Of a stretch of DNA of 64,000 nucleotides, positions 1 through 11,741 are shown piece by piece. Positions within the stretch are counted from its first letter, which is position 1, and each line of letters opens with the position of its first letter. Below the pieces are notes generated by a model. That model did not search any database and was not told the DNA's origin. It saw nothing but the letters and a program-made list of their open reading frames with translations. The DNA comes from an uncultured Methanobacterium sp. (GTDB lineage Archaea > Methanobacteriota > Methanobacteria > Methanobacteriales > Methanobacteriaceae), in the NCBI RefSeq assembly GCF_963665055.1, contig NZ_OY762014.1, forward strand, positions 15,408 through 79,407, read 5' to 3'. The translations under genes and the position numbers were made by a program.

Positions 1-1110
1 AAAACCACTATCAACATCAGCCAGCATGGAATATCCGATCATAACCGATGATACATATACACAGGCAATGAAAATACCATAAAATTTTTGGGAGATGTTT
101 TTTTCGGCAATTACAGTTTTTAAGTAGTTAACTCCAACCCCGGCCATAACCACCAGTGGGAAAAGGGCAAATGTTAAAAAACGATTACTTAGGATGGGTA
201 TTCCCAGGTAATTCAGGTTGCTAACCAGTAAAATAGATATTAAAGAGATTAATATCAGGATATCCTGCCTGGATCTCCTTTTAATCATTCCAATAGCACC
301 TAAAAATGCGAACAGGAGTGTTAAAACACCGAAAAATTTAGGGTAACTTAACAAGCTCACCATATATGGAGAATCTCCACCAGAATTGAAAACAAGACCA
401 TATTTAAGTAGTAATGGTGCCCACCAGATAGATGCCACCAGGAGCGTGGAAACCAGGAAGACCAGCCAGTATTTTAAAATCGATTTATCCTTTAAACTGA
501 TTAAAATAGCGTAAATAGATGTTACCAAAACAAGAAAAGAAGCTGATAACATGTGGGTTAAAAATACCACCCCTGCAATGATACCGGATATTGAAGCATA
601 TTTATAGCTCTTATTTTTAGTGCAAAGATAAAATCCATAAATTACCAGGGGAAACAGTATGAGAGCCAGGTTTTCCGGGCCAGGTAGAATAAATCTCTGG
701 AAAACAACACTGAAAAATATAAAGAATCCTGCGGTAACCCCTACCAAGACACTTTCGTAAAGTTTGTATGCTACATAAGCAAAGGATAAAAATAAGAACA
801 GAGTTAGTACCGGTTGTAAAACCCTGGCTGCCGTGAACATGTCCCCAAAGATAAGGCCCACTGAAAGCAGTAACAAATGAAAAACAGGGGGATAAAAAAT
901 AGGGCGCCCGTATGGTGCTGATGTTAAGGGATCCCAGTAAACCAGTCCCTGTTCCATGTAAAGTTTAGCCAGATGGACATGATAAAAAATATCTCCACCC
1001 AATGGCCACTGATACTTTAGGGTGGGAATCAGTGCTATGAAAAATGCGGCTAAAGCCGGGATCAATAGTAATAAAACAGGTTTTTCTCGTAAGATTTGAG
1101 GATAGTTCAT
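1..1110 (-). CDS. Multi-pass membrane protein, GT-C/PTPS-related type (3' end outside window)
   Basis: The minus strand is open from an ATG at 1108-1110 to the window edge, giving the first 370 residues without a stop. The start of the protein has one hydrophobic helix followed by a luminal-type loop with GGDIFYHVHLAKLY, reminiscent of the acidic (DxD/ExD-like) first loop of GT-C glycosyltransferases and of archaeal 'PTPS-related' membrane proteins. Many further hydrophobic segments follow, separated by short basic loops. It is divergent from the GT2 gene at 1230, and the two share a 119-bp AT-rich promoter region. A role in lipid-linked sugar transfer or in a surface-glycan step fits the neighbours but is inference; the family assignment is tentative. 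Confidence 0.7.
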   Translation of the reverse strand, partial: MNYPQILREKPVLLLLIPALAAFFIALIPTLKYQWPLGGDIFYHVHLAKLYMEQGLVYWDPLTSAPYGRPIFYPPVFHLLLLSVGLIFGDMFTAARVLQPVLTLFLFLSFAYVAYKLYESVLVGVTAGFFIFFSVVFQRFILPGPENLALILFPLVIYGFYLCTKNKSYKYASISGIIAGVVFLTHMLSASFLVLVTSIYAILISLKDKSILKYWLVFLVSTLLVASIWWAPLLLKYGLVFNSGGDSPYMVSLLSYPKFFGVLTLLFAFLGAIGMIKRRSRQDILILISLISILLVSNLNYLGIPILSNRFLTFALFPLVVMAGVGVNYLKTVIAEKNISQKFYGIFIACVYVSSVMIGYSMLADVDSGF

Positions 1111-1229
1111 TGGGACACCATGACTTTATATTGAATGAAAATATTTAAATTTATAATATAATATTATTGCTGACTTTGTTAATTTCAATAAAGACTTGTT
1201 AATTACCATTAATGATTAAGGATATTTAA

Positions 1230-1907
1230 ATGAGAATCATAACTATTATTCCTGCTTACAACGAAGAAAACACTATAGCCCATGTGGTTAACGGTGTTAA
1301 AAAATATTCGGATGTTCTAGTTGTAGATGACGGATCCACTGATGAGACATCCGCACTTGCAATAAATGCAAAATCAAATGTTTTAAAACATAAAAAAAAC
1401 ATTGGTAAAGGTGCGGCTATTAAAACTGGACTTAAAAGTGCCATTTCAGATGATTACGATCTCATGGTTCTTCTGGATGGTGATTGTCAACATGACCCCC
1501 GGTGCATACCCCTCCTCCTGGATGGAATGGAAGGTGTTGATCTGTTAATCGGTTCCCGTTTCCTGAACATGCCCCCACAACACATGCCCCTGCAGCGCCG
1601 TCTTTCCAATGGAATAACCACCCGGCTGATAAGATTTGTGACTGGTTACCACATCACAGATAGTCAGTGCGGTTTCAGAGTAATATCCAAAAAGGCAGCC
1701 CCATTTTTTGTTGATATACCCTACAATGATTATGTTTATGAATCAGAAGTACTTTGTCGGGCTTCAGAAAATGATCTGGTAGTGTCTGAAAGACCCATAC
1801 AGTGCATTTATGGTAATGAAAAGTCTTATGTGCGCGCAAGACATGTTGTGCATTATGTGATGTTCACCCTGCGCCTTTTAGTGCGCAAATTACTGCGGAG
1901 GATTTGA
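1230..1907 (+). CDS. GT2 family glycosyltransferase (DPM1/DPG-synthase-like)
   Basis: This 225-residue protein has a classic GT-A fold signature: N-terminal IITIIPAYNEE, then VVDDGSTDET, then the metal-binding LDGDCQHDP near residue 83. It lacks the C-terminal membrane helices of larger GT2 enzymes. Proteins of this size typically move a sugar from a nucleotide donor to dolichyl or polyprenyl phosphate. An AGGAT lies just upstream of the ATG. The next gene begins 2 nt after this stop, so the pair is an operon, probably making and handling a lipid-linked sugar. The exact donor and acceptor cannot be read from the sequence. Confidence 0.85.
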   Translation: MRIITIIPAYNEENTIAHVVNGVKKYSDVLVVDDGSTDETSALAINAKSNVLKHKKNIGKGAAIKTGLKSAISDDYDLMVLLDGDCQHDPRCIPLLLDGMEGVDLLIGSRFLNMPPQHMPLQRRLSNGITTRLIRFVTGYHITDSQCGFRVISKKAAPFFVDIPYNDYVYESEVLCRASENDLVVSERPIQCIYGNEKSYVRARHVVHYVMFTLRLLVRKLLRRI

Positions 1908-1909
1908 AT

Positions 1910-2917
1910 TTGAAAAGGTACTATGTTTTCCTGGTAAGTATCCTGTTACTGGCACTTCTAATAATCTGGATTGGCCCCCAGAAAATGTGGGAAGTTATTA
2001 AAACAGCCAATCCATGGTTAATACTACTAGCAGTCGGGGTACATCTTTTTGTGGTTTGGATCCGCTCACTACGTTGGGGTTACATCATAAATCAACCCTG
2101 GGAATTCAAGAAAAACTTCATTGTCAAGACCATCGGACTTTTTGCAGGTAACTTCACCCCTATGCGCAGCGGAGGGGAGGTTTTAAATGCTGTTGCTGGT
2201 AAAAAAATCAATGGAATAAGCCTTTCAGAAGGTTTATCAGCAGGTTTGACCGAAAGATTCTTCGATGGAGCAATAGGGGCAATTTTATTATTGATATGTG
2301 CTTGTTTACTTCCAAAGGTAAGAATAATAGCAATTATGGGAGGTTTAGCTTCTTTTGGACTTTTAGCTGTTGTTTACCTGATAAACTGGAGAGAAGATAC
2401 CAGTATCTGGATTTATAATCGTGTTCATTTCATAGTGCGATTTTTACCCATCTCTGAAGAAGTGGTGGAGAACTTATATAATAAATTCACCCAAGGGCTG
2501 CGCAGCATGATCGAGTACACTAAAACATTCAGCAGTTTCAAGAATCTGACTGTGGTCTTCGTGTTAACTGCTGCCAGCTGGCTTCTGGAATGTGTCCGTT
2601 TGTACATTGTTTTTGCTGCTTTCAATGTTAAAATTAACTTCGTGGCCATTATCATCATCTTCCTCCTGGCCAACATCATCGGAATATTATCTGCCCTACC
2701 AGGAGGTATTGGTTCCATTGAACTGTCACTCACCGGATTATTCGTGATTTTCGGAGTTCCCAGTGCAGTGGGCGGAAGTATAGCTATGGTGGATCGTTTA
2801 GCATCCTTCTGGGTCGTCAGTGCCCTGGGAATAATATTTGCATCCTACTATGCCAAGGATATTTTGGATGAGATCAAAGGATACACCATTGGTTTGAAGT
2901 CTTCTAAACAGGATTAA
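1910..2917 (+). CDS. Flippase-like / LPG-synthase-TM (UPF0104, AglD-C-terminal-like) membrane protein
   Basis: An integral membrane protein of about 335 residues with roughly eight hydrophobic segments. The conserved stretches GNFTPMRSGGEVLNA (near residue 75) and ALPGGIGSIELS (near residue 265) are hallmarks of the lysylphosphatidylglycerol-synthase TM / UPF0104 family. I place the start at TTG 1910 because GGAGG (1897-1901) lies 8 nt upstream. The in-frame TTG at 1904 would leave only 2 nt and overlap the previous stop. In archaea these proteins are often paired with, or fused to, a GT2 (as in AglD), as seen here. A role in lipid-linked sugar translocation is inferred. Confidence 0.82.
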   Translation: MKRYYVFLVSILLLALLIIWIGPQKMWEVIKTANPWLILLAVGVHLFVVWIRSLRWGYIINQPWEFKKNFIVKTIGLFAGNFTPMRSGGEVLNAVAGKKINGISLSEGLSAGLTERFFDGAIGAILLLICACLLPKVRIIAIMGGLASFGLLAVVYLINWREDTSIWIYNRVHFIVRFLPISEEVVENLYNKFTQGLRSMIEYTKTFSSFKNLTVVFVLTAASWLLECVRLYIVFAAFNVKINFVAIIIIFLLANIIGILSALPGGIGSIELSLTGLFVIFGVPSAVGGSIAMVDRLASFWVVSALGIIFASYYAKDILDEIKGYTIGLKSSKQD

Positions 2918-3009
2918 ACTAAAAAATATTATTTCAAACAATAAATTCCTGATAAATAAATTCATTTCAACATAAATTCCCCTGATTAAATAAATCAGGG
3001 GCCTGTTTT

Positions 3010-3402
3010 TCATACTACTATCTTTAATGAGCTGGCATCCTTGAGCACAACTTCCAGGCTACCCTGATATTCTGTGACTTTTCCATCAATTTTTACACGC
3101 CGGTTAATAAAGTTTTGAGGAGTAATATTGGTTTTCTGGATTTCAGATGCCACACTATCGAATATAACCACCTTTGTTTTTCCAGTTCCATCCATCAAAT
3201 CCAGGAAATAGGTTCCTCCCTTCTGGGATTGACTGACACCAGTCACCAGACCCTCAACTGAAACTTCTTTATCAAGCATTCCTCGATTCATATCTTTAAT
3301 CTGGACTGTTTGGGGCATTACATAATTGGCAGAGATTATCATTCCCACCAACCCAAAAATAGCAGTGAATAAAGCCAGCCTGAAGATTTTCTTGTCCTCC
3401 AT
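3010..3402 (-). CDS. Membrane-anchored OB-fold protein
   Basis: This 130-residue protein has an N-terminal transmembrane helix (about residues 5-27) and then an OB-fold-like beta domain with the pattern DKEVSVEGLVTGV, GTYFLDLMDGTGKTKVVIF and INRRVKIDGKVTEYQG. That pattern is typical of tRNA_anti-like OB domains. The start is set at ATG 3400-3402; an in-frame GTG at 3411 is possible, but neither has a clear Shine-Dalgarno. It could bind nucleic acid or another ligand at the membrane; no substrate can be deduced. It ends 93 bp from the convergent flippase-like gene. Confidence 0.7.
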   Translation of the reverse strand: MEDKKIFRLALFTAIFGLVGMIISANYVMPQTVQIKDMNRGMLDKEVSVEGLVTGVSQSQKGGTYFLDLMDGTGKTKVVIFDSVASEIQKTNITPQNFINRRVKIDGKVTEYQGSLEVVLKDASSLKIVV

Positions 3403-3724
3403 CACAACCACAGTATTACTATTATGGGTTATTATTAATAAGTAATTGGATTATGACCTTTACCGTGAACAGAGATTGAATAGATGACCAAAAATTAGTG
3501 GGTGACCAGAAATTAATAAATCAAAGATTAAAATGAGTACCAGAGATTAAAAATGGGTGACCAGAGATTAAATAGACAATATTAACAAGAAAATTGGCCC
3601 ATGCAAAGGATAAAATCAGTTTACTTTAGAGAATTAAAAAAAATAAGATTGAAACTTCATTAGTATCTGAAGTTTCTAATTTTGCATAATTTCTATTTTG
3701 CATAATATTTAACTGGCATATATT
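3403..3724. repeat. Intergenic region with four imperfect 15-17 bp direct repeats
   Basis: Between the OB-fold gene and the ligase gene there is no credible ORF. It contains four imperfect copies of a unit close to TGGGTGACCAGARATTAA, at about 3483-3496, 3498-3515, 3534-3549 and 3554-3571. The rest is AT-rich. No CRISPR-like regularity is present. Confidence 0.6.
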
Positions 3725-5398
<1,674 letters not shown>

Positions 5399-5771
5399 TG
5401 AAATATCACCCTCAAACTCACTCAACTGTTTTCAACATGTGTAAACTTTTTACTCAGATAAAAATTATTAAGCCAATGTTATTTAAATTTACAATTTTTT
5501 TCAGGAGATTTTTTAATAAATAATTCCCGGATATTCTAGATGTATCAATACACTTGAGTTTCTGTTGAAGAATTTCATTATAGCAGTACAGATAAATTCC
5601 ATTAGAATAAATTCATGAGCAGAGTTAGAAGTCCTTAAAAAGATCCAGAATACCCCATATAGAAATTTAGAGCAGATATAACGAGATTTAAAATAAAAGT
5701 TATAGAGAATCCAAAAAAACCTAAATGAACTCATCTCTAAATGAACTCTCTAAACTAAAACAATTTATATG
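5399..5771. other. Intergenic, AT-rich, no gene seen
   Basis: This 370-bp stretch holds the ligase leader and the upstream neighbour's 3' flank. A 73-codon minus-strand frame (5513-5734) has no ribosome binding site and no recognisable composition, so I do not call it. No RNA gene is visible. Confidence 0.5.
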
Positions 5772-7190
<1,419 letters not shown>

Positions 7191-7524
7191 AACATCCCAC
7201 AGAGTATTATTTATTAAGATTTCAGATATTATTGGTATAGATCAATCACATTTATAGTTATTTTTAATTTACCAATGACTCTTTTTTTATTTTTATAAAA
7301 CTAAATTTACATTTTTAAAATAAAAAGATTTGGGACAAAAATGCCCAAAAAGGGTTTTTTTGGTTGAGATTTGGCGGGAAACAAGCAAAAATTGATGAAA
7401 ATCTTTTTAATTAATTAAAAATTAGGAAAAATTCGTATTAGTATGGAAAATTTGTGGATAGTAAAAAGTAGTTAGAAAAAATAGGGAATAGTTAGAAAAA
7501 ATAGGGGAAAAAATAAACCCTGAA
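7191..7524. other. Intergenic, AT-rich with short duplications
   Basis: There is no gene in this 334-bp stretch. It contains an adjacent direct duplication of GTTAGAAAAAATAGGG at about 7471-7504 and a short inverted pair GCCCAAAAAGGG near 7341. The 7200-7260 end serves as the leader of the receiver-PAS gene. Confidence 0.45.
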
Positions 7525-8379
7525 TTATTTTTCTATGGCCAGGATCTTTTCATGCAGTTCCAGTGCTCCCACTTTAACTGGAGTAGACTTCTGGAAGTAA
7601 TGATCAAATAACCGGTTACCCCATGAAATAGCTTCTTCACCATGACTGATTAAAGAAATATTCAGATCATAAGCTCCGTCAGCTGAAAAAAGACCCAGGG
7701 CAATGAAGTTGTCCCCGGTGGTCAGGGAGATCTTCACATCTTCATCTGTTTCCATTAGTTGCAGTTTACCATTACTGATCCATTTTTCCAGTTTTTCTTT
7801 CCCGACATTTTCCACTAATTTATCAATGATTCCTTCCGTCATGATAAGCTCAACTTTACCATCCTTTTCCAGAGTTTCCAGGAAAATTTTGATACTTGAT
7901 GGGTTATAAACCGAGGTGAGTTGTTTAAAGTTTTTACTTTTAGATAAGAATTCTGATAAAACTTCCTGTGGCCTCATGATATTGGTGCTGGTAGATTTCA
8001 CTATAACTGATTTTTCCAGACAACCTATGTCTTTGAAAAGTTCTGGGGGAATACAGCTGATATCATGGTTTAAGAACAGACCTTCACATAGATTCAGGGA
8101 ATAGAAAGACCTCATAACATCAATTAATTTGTTAGCCACAACTTCTCCAGTCTGTGATAGAGAGTAGTGTCCGGATTCTCGGAAAATGAAATTTTTCTGT
8201 TCCAGTTGATTCATTCCATGTAGAATAGTAGATGAACTTAGATGGATCTCCTTACGTAAATCCGCTAAATTCTTAGATCCACTTATTAAACTAATTAATA
8301 TCTTAGCCCGCACATCTGAGGCTATAAAAAACTTCATATCATCTTTAACTTGCTCGTAGAGTTCAAACATGTAGTCCAT
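7525..8379 (-). CDS. FilR1-type (DUF1724) winged-helix transcriptional regulator
   Basis: This 284-residue protein has an N-terminal winged helix-turn-helix (about residues 15-90, with RAKILISLISGSKNLADLRKEIHLSSSTILHGMNQLEQ) followed by the methanogen-specific FilR1/DUF1724 effector domain. The start is ATG 8377-8379, with AGGTGG at 8387-8392 and good spacing; an upstream in-frame ATG (8421) would put this Shine-Dalgarno inside the gene. Family members regulate methanogenesis, filamentation or stress genes in a few methanogens, but the target here cannot be read. The gene stands alone with AT-rich flanks. Confidence 0.85.
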   Translation of the reverse strand: MDYMFELYEQVKDDMKFFIASDVRAKILISLISGSKNLADLRKEIHLSSSTILHGMNQLEQKNFIFRESGHYSLSQTGEVVANKLIDVMRSFYSLNLCEGLFLNHDISCIPPELFKDIGCLEKSVIVKSTSTNIMRPQEVLSEFLSKSKNFKQLTSVYNPSSIKIFLETLEKDGKVELIMTEGIIDKLVENVGKEKLEKWISNGKLQLMETDEDVKISLTTGDNFIALGLFSADGAYDLNISLISHGEEAISWGNRLFDHYFQKSTPVKVGALELHEKILAIEK

Positions 8380-8647
8380 TTCACTTCCACCTTTTTTTGG
8401 TAAGGGGATTTTAATTATCAATTTATGATTTTATTCAATGATTTCATTGTTGATTTTTATGACCTTAATTTAAGTTGCTTAATCATATGAGTATTAGAGA
8501 TTAATAAATATTCCCTTAACCTGTACTATTTAAAGATGGTTAATAAGGGGTAAAATTGATTGTTAAAAACTATAGCAAAAAAATTATAGAAAAAAAGAGT
8601 TTATAAAAAATGGATAAAGGCTAAATGTTTATTAATTAACATTTATC

Positions 8648-9157
8648 TTAAATAAACCTTTCAAACCTTTCTTTTCCTGCTTTACATATGGGACATGTTT
8701 CCGGGGGTTCTTCACGAGCACACAGATACCCGCAAACCCTACATCTCCACACTGGTAAGGGAAGAGAGCTTAATGTTTGTTCTTGTGCGGTTTGTTTAGC
8801 TGATTGTCTTTGGCTGGGCCCTGGTCTTCTCTCAGGTATGGAAGTTAACTTTTTTTCTCCATGGAGGACTTCACTGGAAATGTACAGTCCACAGTAGCAT
8901 GCTCCAAATTCATCAAGGTCTGGATCACGATAATCACAGGGACAGATTATATCCAGGTCTTCTTCCTTAATTCCTGATGCCAGACGGCAGGGACAGGCCC
9001 CGTAACCATAACGATCCTGGTTTATGAGGATGCTTTCCAAAAGTTCCTTGGTGAAGGCTTCATCCGGATTCAAATGATAACCAAAAGCCTCTGCTTCTTC
9101 TTTGGATTTCTCGTAAAACCTGTTTACATCATCTGCAGTGATGTTATTAGGGTTCAT
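8648..9157 (-). CDS. Ferredoxin:thioredoxin reductase catalytic-like domain fused to a rubredoxin-like domain
   Basis: A 169-residue protein. Residues about 15-95 match the FTR catalytic beta chain: ACPCRLA, then IICPCDYRDPD, then ACYCGLYIS, giving the CPC / CPC / CxC cysteines that hold a [4Fe-4S] cluster and an active disulfide. After a Gln/Ser-rich linker, residues about 135-169 form a rubredoxin-like knuckle pair, WRCRVCGY and ETCPICKAG. The ATG overlaps the stop of the glutaredoxin gene by 4 bp (ATGA), so the two are translationally coupled. It probably passes electrons from ferredoxin or via rubredoxin iron to reduce the partner glutaredoxin-like protein. Confidence 0.88.
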   Translation of the reverse strand: MNPNNITADDVNRFYEKSKEEAEAFGYHLNPDEAFTKELLESILINQDRYGYGACPCRLASGIKEEDLDIICPCDYRDPDLDEFGACYCGLYISSEVLHGEKKLTSIPERRPGPSQRQSAKQTAQEQTLSSLPLPVWRCRVCGYLCAREEPPETCPICKAGKERFERFI

Positions 9158-9432
9158 CCCAAGATCTCCCTCACTTTATCTTCATTGAATCCCACAATGG
9201 TTTCCTTATCATCTATGACCAGGGTAGGAAATGAAAGTTGAGAGTTCCACTTTTCCACCTGCTGGATTATTTCCTGTCTTTCTTTTCCTTCCAGAAGATC
9301 CACATAGATATAATCGTATTCCACTCCTAGATCCTCCAGGAGCATTCTAGTTTTTTTACACCATCCACAGGTACTTAAAGCAAAAAGGACTGTTTTACCT
9401 TTGTTTTCACCATCAACATGTTGCATTGGCAT
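9154..9432 (-). CDS. Glutaredoxin/thioredoxin-like redox protein (CGWC active site)
   Basis: A 92-residue thioredoxin-fold protein with active-site STCGWCKK at about residues 20-27, a cis-Pro motif FPTLVID near residue 68, and C-terminal VGFNEDKV. The ATG at 9430-9432 has AGGAGG 8 nt upstream. It is the first gene of a two-gene operon, and the downstream FTR-like gene overlaps by 4 bp. This points to a ferredoxin-driven dithiol system rather than an NADPH/glutathione one; methanogens lack glutathione. Substrates are unknown. Confidence 0.87.
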   Translation of the reverse strand: MPMQHVDGENKGKTVLFALSTCGWCKKTRMLLEDLGVEYDYIYVDLLEGKERQEIIQQVEKWNSQLSFPTLVIDDKETIVGFNEDKVREILG

Positions 9433-9827
9433 TTTGATTTCCTCCTTTTTAGAATATTACGGTTCTAGATGAGAATTCCATCATTTCTAATGAGAATACT
9501 CGCATTTCCAGATATGACAACATTCCAGACAACATTCTGTACATGACAAAGTTCCGGATGAGAATACAACAACATTCTAGATCATTCCCAGAAAAATCAT
9601 TTCCAGATAAAGATTATCTCCAGATTATGTTAACCTCATCATCGGATTATTTGACAATGATTGATCATAATTCCATCTTTTATTATGTTACATCTTGTAT
9701 TAATAAACTGGTAATAAAAAAATAGGTGGGATTTATCATATAATCCCTTAACAGGTTATCCCCCTGTTTTAACTATCTGTACCATACTTTGGGATTGATT
9801 TATCCACATTATACAGATTATTTGAGG
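9433..9827. other. Intergenic with degenerate ATTCCAGA-type repeats
   Basis: There is no convincing gene in this 395-bp stretch. Between 9465 and 9605 there are at least six scattered variants of ATTCCAGA / ATTCTAGA and GATGAGAAT, giving a low-complexity, slippage-like appearance. A 60-codon plus-strand frame (9543-9725) consists of these repeats and is not called. Confidence 0.5.
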
Positions 9828-11102
9828 TTATATGTTGTCTCGTACCATTCTCAAGGCACAGAATTCGCCGCACATGGTGCACATGTCACTTTCAGGAGTG
9901 GGTTTCCTTTCACGGCATTTTCGAGCCTTTTCAGCATCAAATGAGAGTTGGTACTGTTTTTCCCAGTCAAAATTTTTCCGGGCACTTGCCATTTCCATTT
10001 CTTTGGCCCAGGCACTTTCAAGCCCATTTGCAACATCTGCAGCTTGTGCTGCTATTTTTGATGCCACAACACCCTCTTTGACGTCCTGTAACCCTGGTAT
10101 GGAAAGATGCTCTGCGGGAGTTACGTAACACAGGAAATCAGCACCAGCACGGGCTGCCAGTGCCCCTCCAATAGCTGAAGTTATGTGATCGTATCCTGGT
10201 GCCAGGTCAGTTACTATTGGCCCTAAAACGTAGAATGGAGCACCTTTGCAGACTGTTTTCTGGATTTGCATGTTGGCTTCCACCTGGTTTAAGGGGACGT
10301 GTCCGGGTCCTTCTACCATGACCTGTACATCTGCCTCTCGGGCACGTTTAACCAGATCCCCCAGGATCAGGAGCTCACCAATCTGTGGTATATCCGAGGC
10401 ATCAGCCAGACAACCTGGCCTGAGACCATCACCCAGCGAGAGAGTCACATCGTGTTCACGGGCGATTTCCAGTAGGTAATCGTAATTTTTATATAATGGG
10501 TTTTCTTCCTGGTTGTGCAGTATCCAGGCGGTTAAAAAAGCTCCTCCCCTACTTACCACTCCCATGATCCTCTCGGATCTTTTGACTTTTTCCACGGTGT
10601 CCAGGGTGATGCCACTGTGCACTGTCATGAAGTCCACTCCTTCCCTGGCCTGTTCTTCAATAGCCCGGAACATGTCATCTGCATCCATGTTAACCACAGC
10701 ATCCTTCATCTGAGATGCAGTTATCCCGGCCTGGTATATGGGGACAGTTCCGATGGGAATATTTGTAGCTTCCATTACTGCTTTGCGCACTTCACGGAAT
10801 TTGGGCCCAGTGGAAAGATCCATCACTGCATCGGCCCCGTATTCAGTTGCTACTAGAGCCTTTTTTACTTCCAATTGCACATTTTCCAGTTCAGGGGAGG
10901 ATCCCAAATTGGCGTTGATCTTGGTACTGAGTCCCCTGCCTACACCACAGGGTTTGGTGTTCCTGTTTTTATTACTTGGAATCACCACATGACCTTTAGC
11001 AACTCTTTTTGTGAGTTTTTGAACATCTATGCCTTCATATTCTGCTACTTTTCGTATTTCGTCTGTGATCTGGCCCTTGCCAGCGTGGTACAATTGAGTC
11101 AC
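9828..11102 (-). CDS. thiC: Phosphomethylpyrimidine synthase ThiC
   Basis: A 424-residue radical-SAM enzyme that converts aminoimidazole ribotide to HMP-phosphate in thiamin biosynthesis. It has the family core (TVHSGITLDTVEK, RGGAFLTAWILHN, SLGDGLRPGC, VMVEGPGHVPL) and the C-terminal cluster motif CTMCGEFC, whose Cx2Cx4C geometry binds the [4Fe-4S] cluster. Length and order fit archaeal ThiC. I choose GTG 11100-11102 because GAGGGTGA lies 5 nt upstream; the in-frame GTG at 11111 directly abuts the Shine-Dalgarno. It is divergent from a CBS-domain gene 50 bp away. I see no TPP riboswitch in the short leader. Confidence 0.96.
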   Translation of the reverse strand: MTQLYHAGKGQITDEIRKVAEYEGIDVQKLTKRVAKGHVVIPSNKNRNTKPCGVGRGLSTKINANLGSSPELENVQLEVKKALVATEYGADAVMDLSTGPKFREVRKAVMEATNIPIGTVPIYQAGITASQMKDAVVNMDADDMFRAIEEQAREGVDFMTVHSGITLDTVEKVKRSERIMGVVSRGGAFLTAWILHNQEENPLYKNYDYLLEIAREHDVTLSLGDGLRPGCLADASDIPQIGELLILGDLVKRAREADVQVMVEGPGHVPLNQVEANMQIQKTVCKGAPFYVLGPIVTDLAPGYDHITSAIGGALAARAGADFLCYVTPAEHLSIPGLQDVKEGVVASKIAAQAADVANGLESAWAKEMEMASARKNFDWEKQYQLSFDAEKARKCRERKPTPESDMCTMCGEFCALRMVRDNI

Positions 11103-11152
11103 TTTTCTCACCCTCGTTTCATATATTAGGAAGTAGTTGAAAATTAAATATT

Positions 11153-11533
11153 ATGATAAAAAAATTGCATGCTAAAGATATCATGATCAAGGAAGTGCAT
11201 GTTACCTCACCCAATGACCTGGTAGCAGCAGCCAAACTGAAGATGATGCGCTGCAATGTGGGAGGACTGCCAGTGGTTAATGAAAAACAGCTGGTGGGAA
11301 TAATAACCCATCGAGATGTTTTACTGGCTGGTGGGGAGTCTCTGGGCCTTAAAGTGAGCGATTTAATGAGTAAAGACCTCGAGGTAGTAAATAGAGACAC
11401 TCCAGTCATGATTATTACTCGGATCATGGCAGATAAAGGTTTCCAGAGAATTCCAGTGGTGGAAGATGGTAACCTGGTGGGACTCATAACCCAGAGCTCA
11501 CTTATCCGTGCACTTGCTGATTCTGGGGAATAA
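11153..11533 (+). CDS. Tandem CBS-domain protein
   Basis: A 126-residue protein made only of a CBS pair. The first is about residues 7-60 (AKDIMIKEVHVTSPNDLVAA, then GGLPVVNEKQLVGIITHRDV). The second is about residues 68-120 (VSDLMSKDLEVVNRDTPV, then RIPVVEDGNLVGLIT). Such stand-alone pairs usually bind adenine nucleotides or SAM and signal energy or cofactor state. The gene is divergent from thiC across 50 bp, so a link to thiamin or one-carbon metabolism is possible but not shown. The T-rich stretches after the stop may end the transcript. Confidence 0.9.
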   Translation: MIKKLHAKDIMIKEVHVTSPNDLVAAAKLKMMRCNVGGLPVVNEKQLVGIITHRDVLLAGGESLGLKVSDLMSKDLEVVNRDTPVMIITRIMADKGFQRIPVVEDGNLVGLITQSSLIRALADSGE

Positions 11534-11741
11534 CTAAAATCCTTTTTTAAATATCCTTTTTTAAATAATTTTAACATTGTTAATTTTTTAACATTGTTAA
11601 TAATTCTTACTTTTTCACTACCAATTTCTCGATATTAATTATTTTTATAAAATCCTTTTTTTCATAATATCCTTCTGTAATCTTAATTATTTTTCATAAA
11701 ATCCAGTTTAATAAAGTACCACATCTAAATTTGGAGTTGGG

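Noticed and set aside
5513..5734. A 73-codon minus-strand open frame upstream of the receiver-PAS gene region
   Set aside because: There is no ribosome binding site, the composition is AT-rich random-like, and no recognisable motif is present.
9543..9725. A 60-codon plus-strand open frame
   Set aside because: It is built from the intergenic ATTCCAGA-type repeats and has no Shine-Dalgarno or family resemblance.
11103..11152. Possible TPP riboswitch before thiC
   Set aside because: The intergenic region is only 50 bp and has none of the conserved TPP-riboswitch elements such as CUGAGA.
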